Part shown: piece by piece, positions 1 through 9,042 of the stretch
How the letters are laid out: each line of letters starts with the position of its first letter
Position numbering within the stretch: position 1 is the first letter of the stretch
Origin: Burkholderia ubonensis
Lineage (GTDB): Bacteria > Pseudomonadota > Gammaproteobacteria > Burkholderiales > Burkholderiaceae
NCBI RefSeq assembly: GCF_902833085.1
Contig: NZ_CADFEB010000003.1
Location: forward strand, 434,001-498,000
Length of the DNA stretch: 64,000 bases
Reading direction: 5' to 3'
The notes under the pieces: model-generated
Databases searched by the model: none
Told to the model about the DNA's origin: nothing
The model's input: the letters and a program-made list of their open reading frames with translations, nothing else
Made by a program: the position numbers and the translations under genes

Positions 1-266
1 TCGAGCGCCATCGATGGCTGAGACGGTTCGTTGACGACAACCGGCAGCATTGCGTCTGGAATCGCATCGTCCGTTAGCAGGCCTTGCGCATGGAGGCGGC
101 GCCATGCCCACACCTGATTGGCATTGATGCCGTTCTCGCGAGCAACACGGGCGACCGACGCGCCGGGCTCGAATGTCAGCGCGACAATGGTCCGCTTCCA
201 TTCCGTCGGATGTCGGCGAGTTTGCCGTTTCGGCGGGATCTCGACTGTCTGAGTCACTCTGTCCAC
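1..266 (-). CDS. tnpA: IS66-type transposase accessory protein TnpA, partial
   Basis: The minus strand reads as the N-terminal part of the small helix-turn-helix protein (OrfA/TnpA) of IS66-family elements. The stretch FEPGASVARVARENGINANQ followed by VWAWRRLHAQG is the diagnostic HTH region of this family. The gene runs off the left edge, so only about 88 codons are visible. The start is either GTG at 266 or GTG at 257; an AGGAG lies just upstream and its spacing (11 nt) suits the GTG at 257 better. No IS66 terminal inverted repeat was recognised to its right, so the element may be incomplete at this end. The assignment to IS66 is from recalled family motifs, not from a search. Confidence 0.75.
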   Translation of the reverse strand, partial: MDRVTQTVEIPPKRQTRRHPTEWKRTIVALTFEPGASVARVARENGINANQVWAWRRLHAQGLLTDDAIPDAMLPVVVNEPSQPSMAL

Positions 267-347
267 AACTCCTATCGTGGACACGACCGGTCATTCGTGT
301 CCTTCACAGGGGATCATGGCACTCGTCACCGAGCGTTCACAGACGGT

Positions 348-745
348 ACTGGTCTCGTGCTTACCTACGCGCTGACCGTACTTTCAGCGCTGTTTCGCTG
401 GTTGATCGAGCAACGCTACGTGCCGGCGAATCCGTTTGCCGGCATAAGGTGCGTGGAACGTTGACGAGCACGGTGATCAATGGCTTCATGTGACCGGCAA
501 AGGAAGCAAGCGCGCCCGTGTGGCACTGCGGCCGCTCGCGCGCGATGCACTCGACCGGTGTCTCGTACAGCGCCAGTTGCCAGTCACGCCGGCACGTTTG
601 AATCCACGAACGTCATTGGTGGCCAACCTCGGTAAGGACGGCGACGCCAGCATTGTTGGCGCGCGACTGTGGCACATCATGCGTCGGTTCTTTCTGCAGA
701 CTGCCGATATTCTCAAATCGGCTCATCCCGCGCTGGCGGAATCAC
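348..745 (+). pseudogene. Tyrosine recombinase (phage-type integrase) remnant
   Basis: Two collinear pieces of a site-specific tyrosine recombinase are readable in different frames. The first, around 350-445, contains YALTVLSALFRWLIEQRYV and then PANPFAGI, a core-binding-domain segment. The second, around 475-745, contains DQWLHVTGKGSKRARVALRP and later LWHIMRRFFLQTADI. The connecting segment is shortened and frame-shifted, and the catalytic C-terminal part with the HxxR and final Tyr is absent. Similarity stops near HPALAE at about 740, where the 3' end of the MFS gene on the other strand begins. It is a dead integrase fragment marking the left end of the acquired segment. Confidence 0.7.
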
Positions 746-2018
746 TGTTCAACTTCACCGAAATACGCACCAGCATCGCCGCCACCGCTGCAACCAGGCA
801 CATTGCGCCCGCAATATACAGTGCCGGCGTGTACGTCAATAGCAACGTGCGGCTCATGCCAGCTCCAAAAGCTGCAACGGCCGCGCCCACCTGGTGGAAG
901 GTAAACACCCAGCCAAATACCATCGCCGCACGGTCCTTACCAAACACGCTACCAGCAAGTTTGACGGTTGGCGGCACTGTCGCGATCCAGTCCAGTCCAT
1001 AGAACATCGCAAACGCGGACAGCCCAACCAGCGTGAAGGTGGAGTGGGGCAGCCAGAACAGAGACAAACCACGCAGCGCGTAATACCAGAACAGCAGCTT
1101 GCGGTTGTCGTAGCGGTCCGACAGCCATCCGGACAGGATCGTACCGACGAAGTCAAAGGCCCCCATCATGGCGAGCACCGACGCTGCAGGCACCAACCCC
1201 ATGCCAAAGTCACCGCACAGGGCGATAAAATGCGTCTGAATCAGGCCATTGGTGCTCAGGCCGCAGATGAAAAAGGTCCCGGCAAGTATCCAGAAGGTGC
1301 GTTCACGGACCGCATCACGCAGCACCAGGAATGGACTGCCCCATTGCATTGGTGCAGCGGGTACTGCCGTGGTGACGACGCCTTGTGCTTCACCAAATGG
1401 CAAGAGATCGATATCCGAGGGGCGATTGCACATCAGCGCAGCCACCAGTAGGGCGAGCAGAGCACACGCCGACAAGACCGGCAACATTGCGGCACGCCAG
1501 CTGACATGCTCGATCAACCAGGCTGCAAACGGCAGGAAGGCGAGTTGGCCGGTTGCTGAACTGGCGGTCAAGATGCCGATTACGAGGCCTCGCCGCTGAT
1601 CGAACCAGCGGTTCACAATGACGGCACCCAGAACAAGCGCCGTCATACCCGAACCGACGCCCAGCATCAGGCCCCACGCGATGAACAGCTGCCACAGCGA
1701 GTTGGCCGCCATACCAAACCCAATTCCGCCAGCAATCAATGCGAGTGCGGTAAAGACGATGCGGCGTACGCCGTAGCGATCGATCAGCATAGCGGCGAAG
1801 GGAGCCATCAGGCCGTACAGCGCAAAGCGAATGGCCAGCACGGTGGAAATCCTATCGGTGTTCCAGCCGTGCTCCCTTGACATCGGTACGAGCAACGCGC
1901 CCGGCAGGCCGAGCGCCGCAGAGGTGGTCAGCATGACAAAGAAGACCAGTGCCGCAACGATCCAAGCATAGTGGATGCTTTGCCGTTCCAGGCGGCGAGC
2001 AAGCAATTTAGCAAACAT
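723..2018 (-). CDS. MFS transporter, probable exporter of the cluster product
   Basis: This is a 431-residue major facilitator with about 12 hydrophobic segments. The loop after TM2 contains DRYGVRR, the usual GxxxDRxGxR-type motif A, and a second RYDNRK-type loop is present between the two halves. The start was placed at the Met of MFAKLLARRLERQ because the upstream in-frame 43 codons look non-coding; its ribosome site is weak. It is the last gene of the minus-strand run, separated from the LLM monooxygenase gene by about 250 bp in which no gene is recognised. The stop codon lies inside the integrase remnant, so the native C-terminus may have been replaced at the junction. Transport of the pathway product is inferred from position only. 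Confidence 0.8.
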   Translation of the reverse strand: MFAKLLARRLERQSIHYAWIVAALVFFVMLTTSAALGLPGALLVPMSREHGWNTDRISTVLAIRFALYGLMAPFAAMLIDRYGVRRIVFTALALIAGGIGFGMAANSLWQLFIAWGLMLGVGSGMTALVLGAVIVNRWFDQRRGLVIGILTASSATGQLAFLPFAAWLIEHVSWRAAMLPVLSACALLALLVAALMCNRPSDIDLLPFGEAQGVVTTAVPAAPMQWGSPFLVLRDAVRERTFWILAGTFFICGLSTNGLIQTHFIALCGDFGMGLVPAASVLAMMGAFDFVGTILSGWLSDRYDNRKLLFWYYALRGLSLFWLPHSTFTLVGLSAFAMFYGLDWIATVPPTVKLAGSVFGKDRAAMVFGWVFTFHQVGAAVAAFGAGMSRTLLLTYTPALYIAGAMCLVAAVAAMLVRISVKLNSDSASAG

Positions 2019-2269
2019 GCTCAAGTTCGCGACGATAGAATTTATAAGTACGCTGGCCAAGACGTCGAGCAGTTCAGTCCTTGAAAGGCCAGAATCCGAC
2101 CACGCGTCCGACGGTATGTGCGCTTCCCGGATCTGAACCGCACGCAAAGTTCATGAAAATCAGCACCAGCGCTACGTACATCGACATCTTCAGCAACGCT
2201 TCCTGAATAGGCGCACGACCTTTTCAATTCATCAATCGGCAATTCCACCGCGCCGAATTGGACCGCTGT

Positions 2270-3604
2270 TCACGTTCCGTAACGGCTTTCGGAATACGGC
2301 AAGCCAAACCTGTCCCTCAGGGTGGTACCGCCCGGCAGAGAATCGTAGTAGCCACGCGCGGCCAGAACCGGCAGCAGGTGGTGGATGAAGTCGTCGAGCC
2401 CGAAGCCGACCACGGGTAGCACAAGCATGAAGCCGTCCGCCGCGCCCTCTTCGACCCATTGAATCATCTCGTCGGCGACCTTGTTGGCAGTGCCGATAAA
2501 GGTGAAGGCTTCCGACGTGCCGATACTCGCGCGCCGCATCGCAACCTCGTACGCGATCTCGCGCAAGGTCAGGCTGCGTTCACGCGCGATCCGCTTGATA
2601 TTGTCCGTTGTCGCGCGGAACCCATCGCTGCCGAGTTCGCCGACATCGGGAAACGGACCGTCGAGCGGATGCACGCTGAAGTCGTACTGTTGGAAGAAGA
2701 ATCCGAGGGCGGTGAGGGCTTCTTGCGGAGACAGCAGGTCCCGCACCTGATGAAATTTATCCTTCGCTTCCTGTTCTGTTGCTCCGACGATCGGACCGAT
2801 GCCTGGAAAAATTTTTACGTAGTCCGGATTTCGCCCCTGTGCAGCGGCGCTCTCTTTCACGCGCCGGTAGAACGCGCGGCCCTCCTCGAACGTGCCGGCA
2901 TCCGTGAAGACCGCCTCGGCGTACCGCCCGGCGAAACGGATGCCGTCGTCCGACGAACCGGCCTGGAAGATGACCGGCTGGCCCTGGGGCGAACGACAAA
3001 TATTCAGCGGCCCTTCAACCGAGAAAAAGCGGCCCCGATGATCGAGGCGATGCAGTTTCGCCGGATCGAAGAAGCGACCGGTCACGCGATCCCGTATAAA
3101 CGCATCATCGTCCCAGCTATCCCACAGCCCCTGCACCACATCGAGATACTCCTCCGCGATCTTGTAGCGCAGCGCATGATCGGGATGCTCGCGACCATAG
3201 TTCCTGCCGGATCCTTCGAGCGGTGACGTCACGACGTTCCAACCCACCCGGCCGTCGCTTATCAGATCGATCGACGCAAGCTGCCTCGCCACGGTGTAAG
3301 GATCACTGTACGACGTCGAGATGGTGCCAACCAACCCGATCGTCGACGTGACAGCCGCGAGTGCCGACAGCAGGGCGACAGGCTCAAAGCGATTCAGGAA
3401 ATGCGGTGCCGATTCCCGGGTGATGTACAGCCCGTCGGCGATGAACGCGAAGTCGATGCCGGCCGCCTCCGCCTTGCGCGCACAATCGACATAGAAGCTG
3501 AACTTGACACTCGCGTCAGGCGGCACGCTCGGATGCTTCCATGCGTTCCTGTTTGCGCCGGGGCCTTGAAGCAAAACACCGAAATTAATCTTCTTGTTGA
3601 CCAC
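2270..3604 (-). CDS. LLM-class flavin-dependent monooxygenase (NtaA/SnaA/DszA type)
   Basis: The 444-residue product has the features of the nitrilotriacetate monooxygenase branch of bacterial-luciferase-like enzymes. These are NFGVLLQGPGANRNAWKHP at the N-terminus, GRVGWNVVTS near residue 130, PVIFQAGSSDDGIRFAGRYA for FMN binding, and the C-terminal GADGFMLV-like stretch. Enzymes of this group use FMNH2 from a separate reductase and O2 to oxidise C-N, C-S or similar bonds. No reductase partner is seen nearby. The GTG at 3604 follows GAGAGGG at short spacing; an ATG at 3640 in the same frame is the alternative. It is the ninth gene of the minus-strand cluster, just downstream of the halogenase, so it probably tailors the same product. 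The substrate cannot be told from sequence. Confidence 0.85.
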   Translation of the reverse strand: MVNKKINFGVLLQGPGANRNAWKHPSVPPDASVKFSFYVDCARKAEAAGIDFAFIADGLYITRESAPHFLNRFEPVALLSALAAVTSTIGLVGTISTSYSDPYTVARQLASIDLISDGRVGWNVVTSPLEGSGRNYGREHPDHALRYKIAEEYLDVVQGLWDSWDDDAFIRDRVTGRFFDPAKLHRLDHRGRFFSVEGPLNICRSPQGQPVIFQAGSSDDGIRFAGRYAEAVFTDAGTFEEGRAFYRRVKESAAAQGRNPDYVKIFPGIGPIVGATEQEAKDKFHQVRDLLSPQEALTALGFFFQQYDFSVHPLDGPFPDVGELGSDGFRATTDNIKRIARERSLTLREIAYEVAMRRASIGTSEAFTFIGTANKVADEMIQWVEEGAADGFMLVLPVVGFGLDDFIHHLLPVLAARGYYDSLPGGTTLRDRFGLPYSESRYGT

Positions 3605-3665
3605 GATTCCCTCTCGTCCGTTGGAATACCTGCTCCCCAAGCCCTCAGGAACGGTTCATCTGAAA

Positions 3666-5345
3666 TTAGGCCTGGTCGCGAACGAGTACGAACCTCTCGG
3701 CCAACAGGAACGCAATGATCTCCGAGACAGCCTCGCAGCCCTGACTTGCTTCGTCCTTCCGGGCTGCGGTGTAATGGTCGACGATGGACGACCAGGGCCT
3801 TTGACCATCGACCAGTTTCAGGAGGTCCCATGCTTCGTTCTTCAATGCAGCGATATTGCGTCCAAGCAGCCAGGAGCTGGTGGACGAGAACACTGGCCGA
3901 TCACGGTCAAAAGTCACTCCCCGAATTTGTTCGAGCAGATGCTTCTCCCGGTTGAACTGCCAGCTGGATTCCAGCCGGCCGTTGACCACGGGCACATCGT
4001 CTTCTTCCAGCCGGTCGGCCTGGCGCAGTTGCTGGGTCATGAAATTCCCGGTCGGTGAGCTGATTTCGTTCACCGCATGGTCGAGGTTCGTCATGAACTG
4101 TTGGAACATCGGGATCTGTTTCTTGAGCGCCGGGTGCGGATTGCCAGGGATGGTGTTGATGAAAAAGGAAAATGCCTGTTTGGCCCCGATGTTTTCGTCG
4201 AACTTGAGCGCTCGCCGCGCGTTCCAGAAAATTTCGTTCGGGTGCGCACTTGCATTTCCCGCATAGAAGTAGTGCAGGAAGTCCCGGGTGACCTCGTACA
4301 TCTGGCGGTAGTTGTTGGCATAGAACTCGGTCGCCTCCTGCTCCATGCCGGGTTCGGACAGGGCCGTGTGGATGCAGACCGAGGCCGAATAGCCGGCCAG
4401 CATCGCCAGCGACACGCCGGTGGACAGTAGGGGGTCCAGGAAGGCCGCCGCGTCTCCGGCTAGGTAGTAGCCAGGTCCCGCGGCCTTGTCGCAGGTATAG
4501 GCCCAATCGCGGACGATATTGATCGGCTTGACGCGCTGCGCGTCGGGTCCGATCATTTCACGCACATTGGGCGCGAGCGAGAGCGCCTCCTCGTAAAAGG
4601 CCTCCGCGCCCTTGGTGCGAATCTCGTCGGTGAACTCCTGCCCGGTGACCAAGCCCAGGCTGACCTCGCCCAATTCCTCACTGTCCATCGGGATGAACCA
4701 GAACCAGCCTTTAGGCGAGCTCTCGACGGTGATGTGGCCCTGCCGGAAACCCTCTGCGCCGCGAATGTTCCGGTAATAGGAGTAGAGGGCCACCTGGCGC
4801 ATCTTGTCGTCGTAGCGGCGCTCCGTTACGTTGCGGCCGATGATCGAGGCGGCCCCGCTGGCGTCGACCACGTACGAGGCGCGCGCCGTGTCTGGCTTCC
4901 CGTCCGCATCCTCATAGGTCACGCCGACGACCCTGCCGTTCTCGATGAGCGGCCCGCTCACACGGGCGCGCAGCACCTCGGTGCCGCAGGCGCGTGCATT
5001 GTCCAGGAGGATCTTGTCAAAGGCGGCCCGATCCACATGGAAGGCGAATCCGGACGGCAGGAACGGGGTGTCAGCGAACCGGATGTCCCACGGTTCACGC
5101 GTCTTGCCCCAGATAAAGGTGGCACCGGTCTTTTCCACGAAGCCCGCCTTGCGACAGGCATCGATAAGGCCGAAATCTTCAAGGACCGGCATCATGCTTG
5201 GAAGCAGTGATTCACCAATGCGATGCCGGGGAAATTCGTCTCGCTCAATGAGGAGAACTTTATATCCAAGGCGGGCGAGATACGTCGCCGCAGTACTTCC
5301 GGCAGGGCCGCCCCCCACCACGACTATGTCCCATTTCTGCGTCAT
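3666..5345 (-). CDS. FADH2-dependent halogenase with C-terminal PqqD-like domain
   Basis: This 559-residue protein has an N-terminal FAD fold (GGGPAGSTAA at 11-20), RIGESLLPS near 42-50, the halogenase hallmark WxWxIP as WFWFIP at 214-219, and the FAD-binding GDAAAFLDPLLSTGV. Lys72 in the KTGATFIWG segment sits where the halogenating lysine of the PltA/CmlS class is expected. That class usually chlorinates carrier-bound or free substrates. The last 70 residues (from about NEAWDLLKLVDG) look like a PqqD-type winged helix, a fold often used for peptide or substrate recognition. The start has a good AGGGAGA 8 nt upstream. No flavin reductase or carrier protein gene is present in the cluster. Halogenation is a family-based prediction; the halide and target are unknown. 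Confidence 0.85.
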   Translation of the reverse strand: MTQKWDIVVVGGGPAGSTAATYLARLGYKVLLIERDEFPRHRIGESLLPSMMPVLEDFGLIDACRKAGFVEKTGATFIWGKTREPWDIRFADTPFLPSGFAFHVDRAAFDKILLDNARACGTEVLRARVSGPLIENGRVVGVTYEDADGKPDTARASYVVDASGAASIIGRNVTERRYDDKMRQVALYSYYRNIRGAEGFRQGHITVESSPKGWFWFIPMDSEELGEVSLGLVTGQEFTDEIRTKGAEAFYEEALSLAPNVREMIGPDAQRVKPINIVRDWAYTCDKAAGPGYYLAGDAAAFLDPLLSTGVSLAMLAGYSASVCIHTALSEPGMEQEATEFYANNYRQMYEVTRDFLHYFYAGNASAHPNEIFWNARRALKFDENIGAKQAFSFFINTIPGNPHPALKKQIPMFQQFMTNLDHAVNEISSPTGNFMTQQLRQADRLEEDDVPVVNGRLESSWQFNREKHLLEQIRGVTFDRDRPVFSSTSSWLLGRNIAALKNEAWDLLKLVDGQRPWSSIVDHYTAARKDEASQGCEAVSEIIAFLLAERFVLVRDQA

Positions 5346-5403
5346 GATTTAAATCTCCCTTTCCATGAAAAAAGCTTCCATCGGCAGATCGAACAATGGA
5401 TGT

Positions 5404-6276
5404 TCACTTGAAACCGACTAACGGCACGGCACGACAAAAATCCATCAGCTTGTTGATCGACCTGCAGTCGCGCATGCCGAGCCAGGCACTTTCTTGTGCG
5501 CCAGCGAGGGCGTCGCGTAATCCGATACCCAGATTGCGCGCCACCGCGGGCGCAGTTCCGGTGAGCCGGTCATGCAACTCCGCCAAGGCCGGCGGGGCTC
5601 CCGGTCCTTCTAGCGCGTGCGTCAAGCTCTGCGAGAAAGCAGGGAGGAGCAAGATGTAGGCATTCACCAATTTCGTCCGGCCGGCAATGGGAAGTGCTTC
5701 CTCCCCCAGATGATGAAAGCACGACCAGCCAGGCGCCGGCTGGGCGACGACGTGCGCGATACGCTCGTCGTCGGAGCCCATATGGATTCCTTTCAGCTTT
5801 TGCCCTAGGCGGGCCGCGCAGCGCTCGAGGCGGAATTGCAGGACGCGCCGGTAGATGCCGCGGCCACGGAACCCGGGCATGATGTAGCAACGGCCAAGCA
5901 CGCAGAAGCCAGGATCCGTGAAGCGGCTATTCAGATATTCGGCGATCGAGCCGGTGCCGACGATCTGCAGGGCGTTGCCCTGTTTCAGGTAGAAGAAAAA
6001 CACCTCGGTGGGGCGTCGGCTGTTCTCCCAGCGCAGGATATCCTCCAGCCCCGCCGTGCGGTCGAAGTTCCTCCAGCTGTGCGCACTCTCTTCTTCGGAG
6101 AGGCTGTCCAGAAGCAGCGCCAAGTTCTCGTGACTGACCGACTTCGAGACAACGAACTCTTCATCGACGCTAGGCGCCAGTCGGTTGAACATGCGAGAGA
6201 GCTCGGCGGTCAATGCGGCGTCGCCCAGCTTGGTTGTCGTGTCTTCGGGCATGTCGAAGTGCGGCGCTCCAGTCAT
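5404..6276 (-). CDS. GNAT-like acyltransferase
   Basis: The 290-residue protein contains a central GNAT-like core: LGRCYIMPGFRGRGIYRRVL (about 146-165) resembles the acyl-CoA-binding beta4/alpha3 element with an RGRG P-loop, preceded by beta strands around VFFFYLKQGN. The N-terminal 90 and C-terminal 100 residues match nothing I recognise. The start lies 3 nt after the stop of the methyltransferase gene, so translation is probably coupled. The likely role is transfer of an acetyl or acyl group to an amine of the cluster product or to protect an intermediate. The acyl donor and acceptor are not visible. Assignment rests on one motif region, so other roles remain possible. Confidence 0.6.
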   Translation of the reverse strand: MTGAPHFDMPEDTTTKLGDAALTAELSRMFNRLAPSVDEEFVVSKSVSHENLALLLDSLSEEESAHSWRNFDRTAGLEDILRWENSRRPTEVFFFYLKQGNALQIVGTGSIAEYLNSRFTDPGFCVLGRCYIMPGFRGRGIYRRVLQFRLERCAARLGQKLKGIHMGSDDERIAHVVAQPAPGWSCFHHLGEEALPIAGRTKLVNAYILLLPAFSQSLTHALEGPGAPPALAELHDRLTGTAPAVARNLGIGLRDALAGAQESAWLGMRDCRSINKLMDFCRAVPLVGFK

Positions 6277-6279
6277 GCT

Positions 6280-7314
6280 CTACAAGTGGTAGGCGAACGC
6301 GCGGTATCCGAGATAGCCGCAAGATGTGTCGGTCACCTTGAGACAGCCGGCCAATTCACCCAATCCTACCCAGTCCTCGCGGCTGAGTATCCGGCCGTTG
6401 CCGATTAGGTGATGAATCAGGATGTTCGACTGCCCGTAGAGCCAGAGCGTTTCCTGCAGGGAACTGCGTTCGGATTGGGGCAGCCTGGGCTGCTCCAGCG
6501 CGAGCACCACCCAACCCGGAAGGCGCTGCTGGAGCTCGCGCAGCGCCGCAACCAGCCGATCGACACCTTGGGCGAGAATTTCATGAAAATGCAGGGAGAA
6601 GATCAGACCGGGGCGGTCACCCTTGATATTTCCAGTCCAGTCGGAAACATTCAGAAAGTCAGCCTGGAGAAGGTGGGCGTCGCAAGGCGCAAGAAGGAGC
6701 GCCTCTTTGGTCTCGTCCAGAGCGCGCCTGTTCTTGTCCAGACCGTAGAGCGCGAGATCAGGGCGGCGCTCGGAAAGCTGGCCGAGCAGTCCTGTGGTGG
6801 TTCCTATCTCGAGAGCTGCCTCGACATCAAGGCGATCGATCACCTCGCAGATGGTGCCGGCGAAATGGCGCGCGAGCTTGGTCACGCCCTTCTCCGCGAA
6901 ACGCCCCTCCCGATGGAAGTCGATACCGTGCCGCACTTCCTTCTTGAGCATGCCGCCGAGCCTTTGCCAGACCGGACCATAGGCGCCAACCCGCACATCG
7001 AACATGTTGATCGAGCGGTTCTCCTTGTCGCTGTCGCTATCCGAGTAGCGTGCAAGTACCCGGTCGCCGAACGCCGAGAGCGAATATTGTCCCGCGTCGT
7101 TCCGATCAAGCAAGTCGTCGATACCAAATACGTAGTCGAGCAGGACATCCGTGACTGCCGGATCGAGGTCGAGCGTCTTTGCAATCTCTGCGGCGGTGCA
7201 CGGCCCTTGGCGCATCAGCGCTTGCAGGACACCAGCCTGATTCAGGTGGAACAGAACCTGCGCTTCAACATAGTGGGTTGCTCTACGATGAAACCAGCTC
7301 TCGGGCGACTCCAT
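6280..7314 (-). CDS. SAM-dependent methyltransferase, class I with N-terminal dimerisation/HTH domain
   Basis: The 344-residue product has the two-domain layout of small-molecule O/C-methyltransferases. An N-terminal winged-helix dimerisation part (QVLFHLNQAGVLQAL, GPCTAAEIAKTL) is followed by a Rossmann domain with motif I as ALEIGTTTGLLGQL, a variant of the usual E/DxGxGxG, then LYGLDKN and LLQADFLN as later SAM-binding strands. The ATG at 7314 was chosen because GGGAGG lies 7 nt upstream; two in-frame ATGs lie slightly further 5'. It is coupled (3 nt gap) to the GNAT-like gene. Methylation of the halogenated product is inferred from context. The altered motif I leaves open a non-methylating SAM fold. 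Confidence 0.7.
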   Translation of the reverse strand: MESPESWFHRRATHYVEAQVLFHLNQAGVLQALMRQGPCTAAEIAKTLDLDPAVTDVLLDYVFGIDDLLDRNDAGQYSLSAFGDRVLARYSDSDSDKENRSINMFDVRVGAYGPVWQRLGGMLKKEVRHGIDFHREGRFAEKGVTKLARHFAGTICEVIDRLDVEAALEIGTTTGLLGQLSERRPDLALYGLDKNRRALDETKEALLLAPCDAHLLQADFLNVSDWTGNIKGDRPGLIFSLHFHEILAQGVDRLVAALRELQQRLPGWVVLALEQPRLPQSERSSLQETLWLYGQSNILIHHLIGNGRILSREDWVGLGELAGCLKVTDTSCGYLGYRAFAYHL

Positions 7315-7419
7315 ATCCATACCTCCCACCCCCACATTTAAACGAATCAATCGAAATCAGCGCGAAGAGACAATCAGAGGTTGACTTGCATGAAGTCCCT
7401 TGGCGGCTGGACCAGCAGG

Positions 7420-7926
7420 CTACAAGGTCAATTCCATGAAAACCAACCAGTTCTTCATCTGATCGTCGAGTTCGTAGTACGGTGCGATGTCCTTGAAACC
7501 AAGTTTTCGATAGATGGCTTGTGCTTCAATCGATTTAGGTCCTGTGTCGAGGCGCATCAACCGATAACCGATGCCTCGGGCCTCTTCGAGAATGGTTTTC
7601 GCCAGAGCCAGGCCCACACCGCGTCCGTGGCATGCGGGAAGGACGAACAGGCGCTTCATCTCGCAGACATCTCCGCCAAGGTCTCGCAGTGCGACGCAGC
7701 CGACAGCTGTACCTTCGTCGGTTGCAACGAGTAATCGACCTCTCGGGGGAATGAACTTGCCGGGCAAACCACTGAGTTCAGCTTCGAATTTTTCCGGGTC
7801 GAAATATTGATCGAGGAGGCTCCGGTACTCTCCATGCCGTCCACCGTGCCATTCGACAAATGCTCGCATGAGACCTCGAACAGCGTCCAACTGCGCTGGT
7901 GTAATCGCGCGTGAGATTTCGAACAT
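7420..7926 (-). CDS. GNAT family N-acetyltransferase
   Basis: A compact 168-residue GNAT protein. The core is readable: VGCVALRDLGGDVCEMKRLF (beta4), then VLPACHGRGVGLALAKTIL with the acetyl-CoA P-loop HGRGVG, then LDTGPKSIEAQAIYRKLGF near the C-terminus. This matches the type that acetylates amino acids, antibiotics or polyamines. ATG 7926 is preferred because GAGGG lies 5 nt upstream; an in-frame ATG sits at 7938. It lies between argC and the methyltransferase gene on the same strand, with spacers of 64 and 105 bp. In this context it may acetylate an amino-acid intermediate or the end product (self-protection). Both are inferences. Confidence 0.8.
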   Translation of the reverse strand: MFEISRAITPAQLDAVRGLMRAFVEWHGGRHGEYRSLLDQYFDPEKFEAELSGLPGKFIPPRGRLLVATDEGTAVGCVALRDLGGDVCEMKRLFVLPACHGRGVGLALAKTILEEARGIGYRLMRLDTGPKSIEAQAIYRKLGFKDIAPYYELDDQMKNWLVFMELTL

Positions 7927-7990
7927 GGTGTCCCTCATGATCCTGTTTGACGATGCAAAGATTTGCCCGCTTGTTAGGAAGCGACGATAT

Positions 7991-8968
7991 TCACGGCCAG
8001 ACAGGCATGCCGTCCAACCCCGCGGTTTCCGGCAGTCCGCAGATCAGGTTTGCGTTTTGCACTGCTTGGCCGGCCGCTCCCTTGCCAAGATTGTCGACAA
8101 CGCTCATCGCGATCACCAAGTTGCGCTCCGGATCGGCCGCATAACTGACGAAGGCAAGGTTCGAGCCAGTCGCCCATTTGGTCTGCGGTAGTTCGTCGGT
8201 CACGCGGATGAACGCGCGCCCGGCGTAGAAGTCCCGGGCCGCTTCCAAGCACTGGGCCGTCGTGGCGCGGCCGTGGCAGTAAATGGTGGCGAGCACGCCG
8301 CGGGTCATTGGCACGAGGTGCGGCGTGAACACCAGCCCTGCCGCACTACCGCCACTGAGCCGCTCGATCGTCTTGGCAATTTCGGGCATGTGGACGTGCT
8401 TGAGCGGGGAGTAGGGCTGCAGGTTCTCGTTGCTCTCGGCGAAGCCGAACTTGCTGCTGGCGCCGCCCCGTCCAGCACCGGAGATACCGGTCTTGACGTC
8501 GACTACGATGTTGCCGGGCTCGATCAACTTGTTGGCCAGCAACGGTGCCAGCGCGTTCAGCGTTGCCGCAGGGAAGCAGCCTGGGTTGGCGATACGGGTT
8601 TGGCCCTCGATTTGGGCTGGCCAGACGTCGGCCAGTCCGTACGTCCATCCTTCGACGTACCGGTGATCGCCACCGATGTCGACGACCTTGAGGTCCTTGG
8701 GAACCCGCGCCAGCGCCTCGGCCGACGCGCCCGTGGGCAGCGACGCGAACAGCAGGTCGAGCTTCGGCAGGGTCGCAAGATCCCACTTCTCGATCACCAG
8801 CCCGGCAAGTTTGGGCGCCACACCGGGAAAGCGGTCCACCAGTCGGCTGCCAGCGCTACCATCGCCCGCAGCGTAGACCAGTTCGAAAGACGGATGGTTC
8901 GCGATCAGGCGCAGCGCCTCACCGCCGCCAAAGCCACTGATCCCGACAATTCCAACGCGAATGCTCAT
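7991..8968 (-). CDS. argC: N-acetyl-gamma-glutamyl-phosphate reductase (ArgC-type)
   Basis: The 325-residue protein is a full-length type-1 AGPR. The NADP Rossmann motif GISGFGGGEALRL is at the N-terminus, the catalytic cysteine lies in NPGCFPAA (about 148-155), and the active-site HMPEI histidine and HLVPMTRGVL loop follow. The enzyme reduces an acyl phosphate to a semialdehyde, in arginine synthesis N-acetylglutamyl-5-phosphate. Here it sits inside a ten-gene cluster with no ArgB kinase or ArgD aminotransferase, so it is probably a duplicated copy supplying or modifying a glutamate- or aspartate-like precursor rather than the housekeeping gene. AAGGA lies 9 nt before the ATG. Whether it keeps the ArgC substrate is unknown. 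Confidence 0.85.
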   Translation of the reverse strand: MSIRVGIVGISGFGGGEALRLIANHPSFELVYAAGDGSAGSRLVDRFPGVAPKLAGLVIEKWDLATLPKLDLLFASLPTGASAEALARVPKDLKVVDIGGDHRYVEGWTYGLADVWPAQIEGQTRIANPGCFPAATLNALAPLLANKLIEPGNIVVDVKTGISGAGRGGASSKFGFAESNENLQPYSPLKHVHMPEIAKTIERLSGGSAAGLVFTPHLVPMTRGVLATIYCHGRATTAQCLEAARDFYAGRAFIRVTDELPQTKWATGSNLAFVSYAADPERNLVIAMSVVDNLGKGAAGQAVQNANLICGLPETAGLDGMPVWP

Positions 8969-9042
8969 AGTATTTATTCCTTGTTTTGGATTCAGTAAAG
9001 AGGCTCGATGCTATCGGCGTCGACGAAAGAGAGATGGCGTGC

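Noticed and set aside
2042..2248. Short frames upstream of the MFS gene
   Set aside because: They encode no recognisable sequence and lack ribosome sites; treated as spacer.
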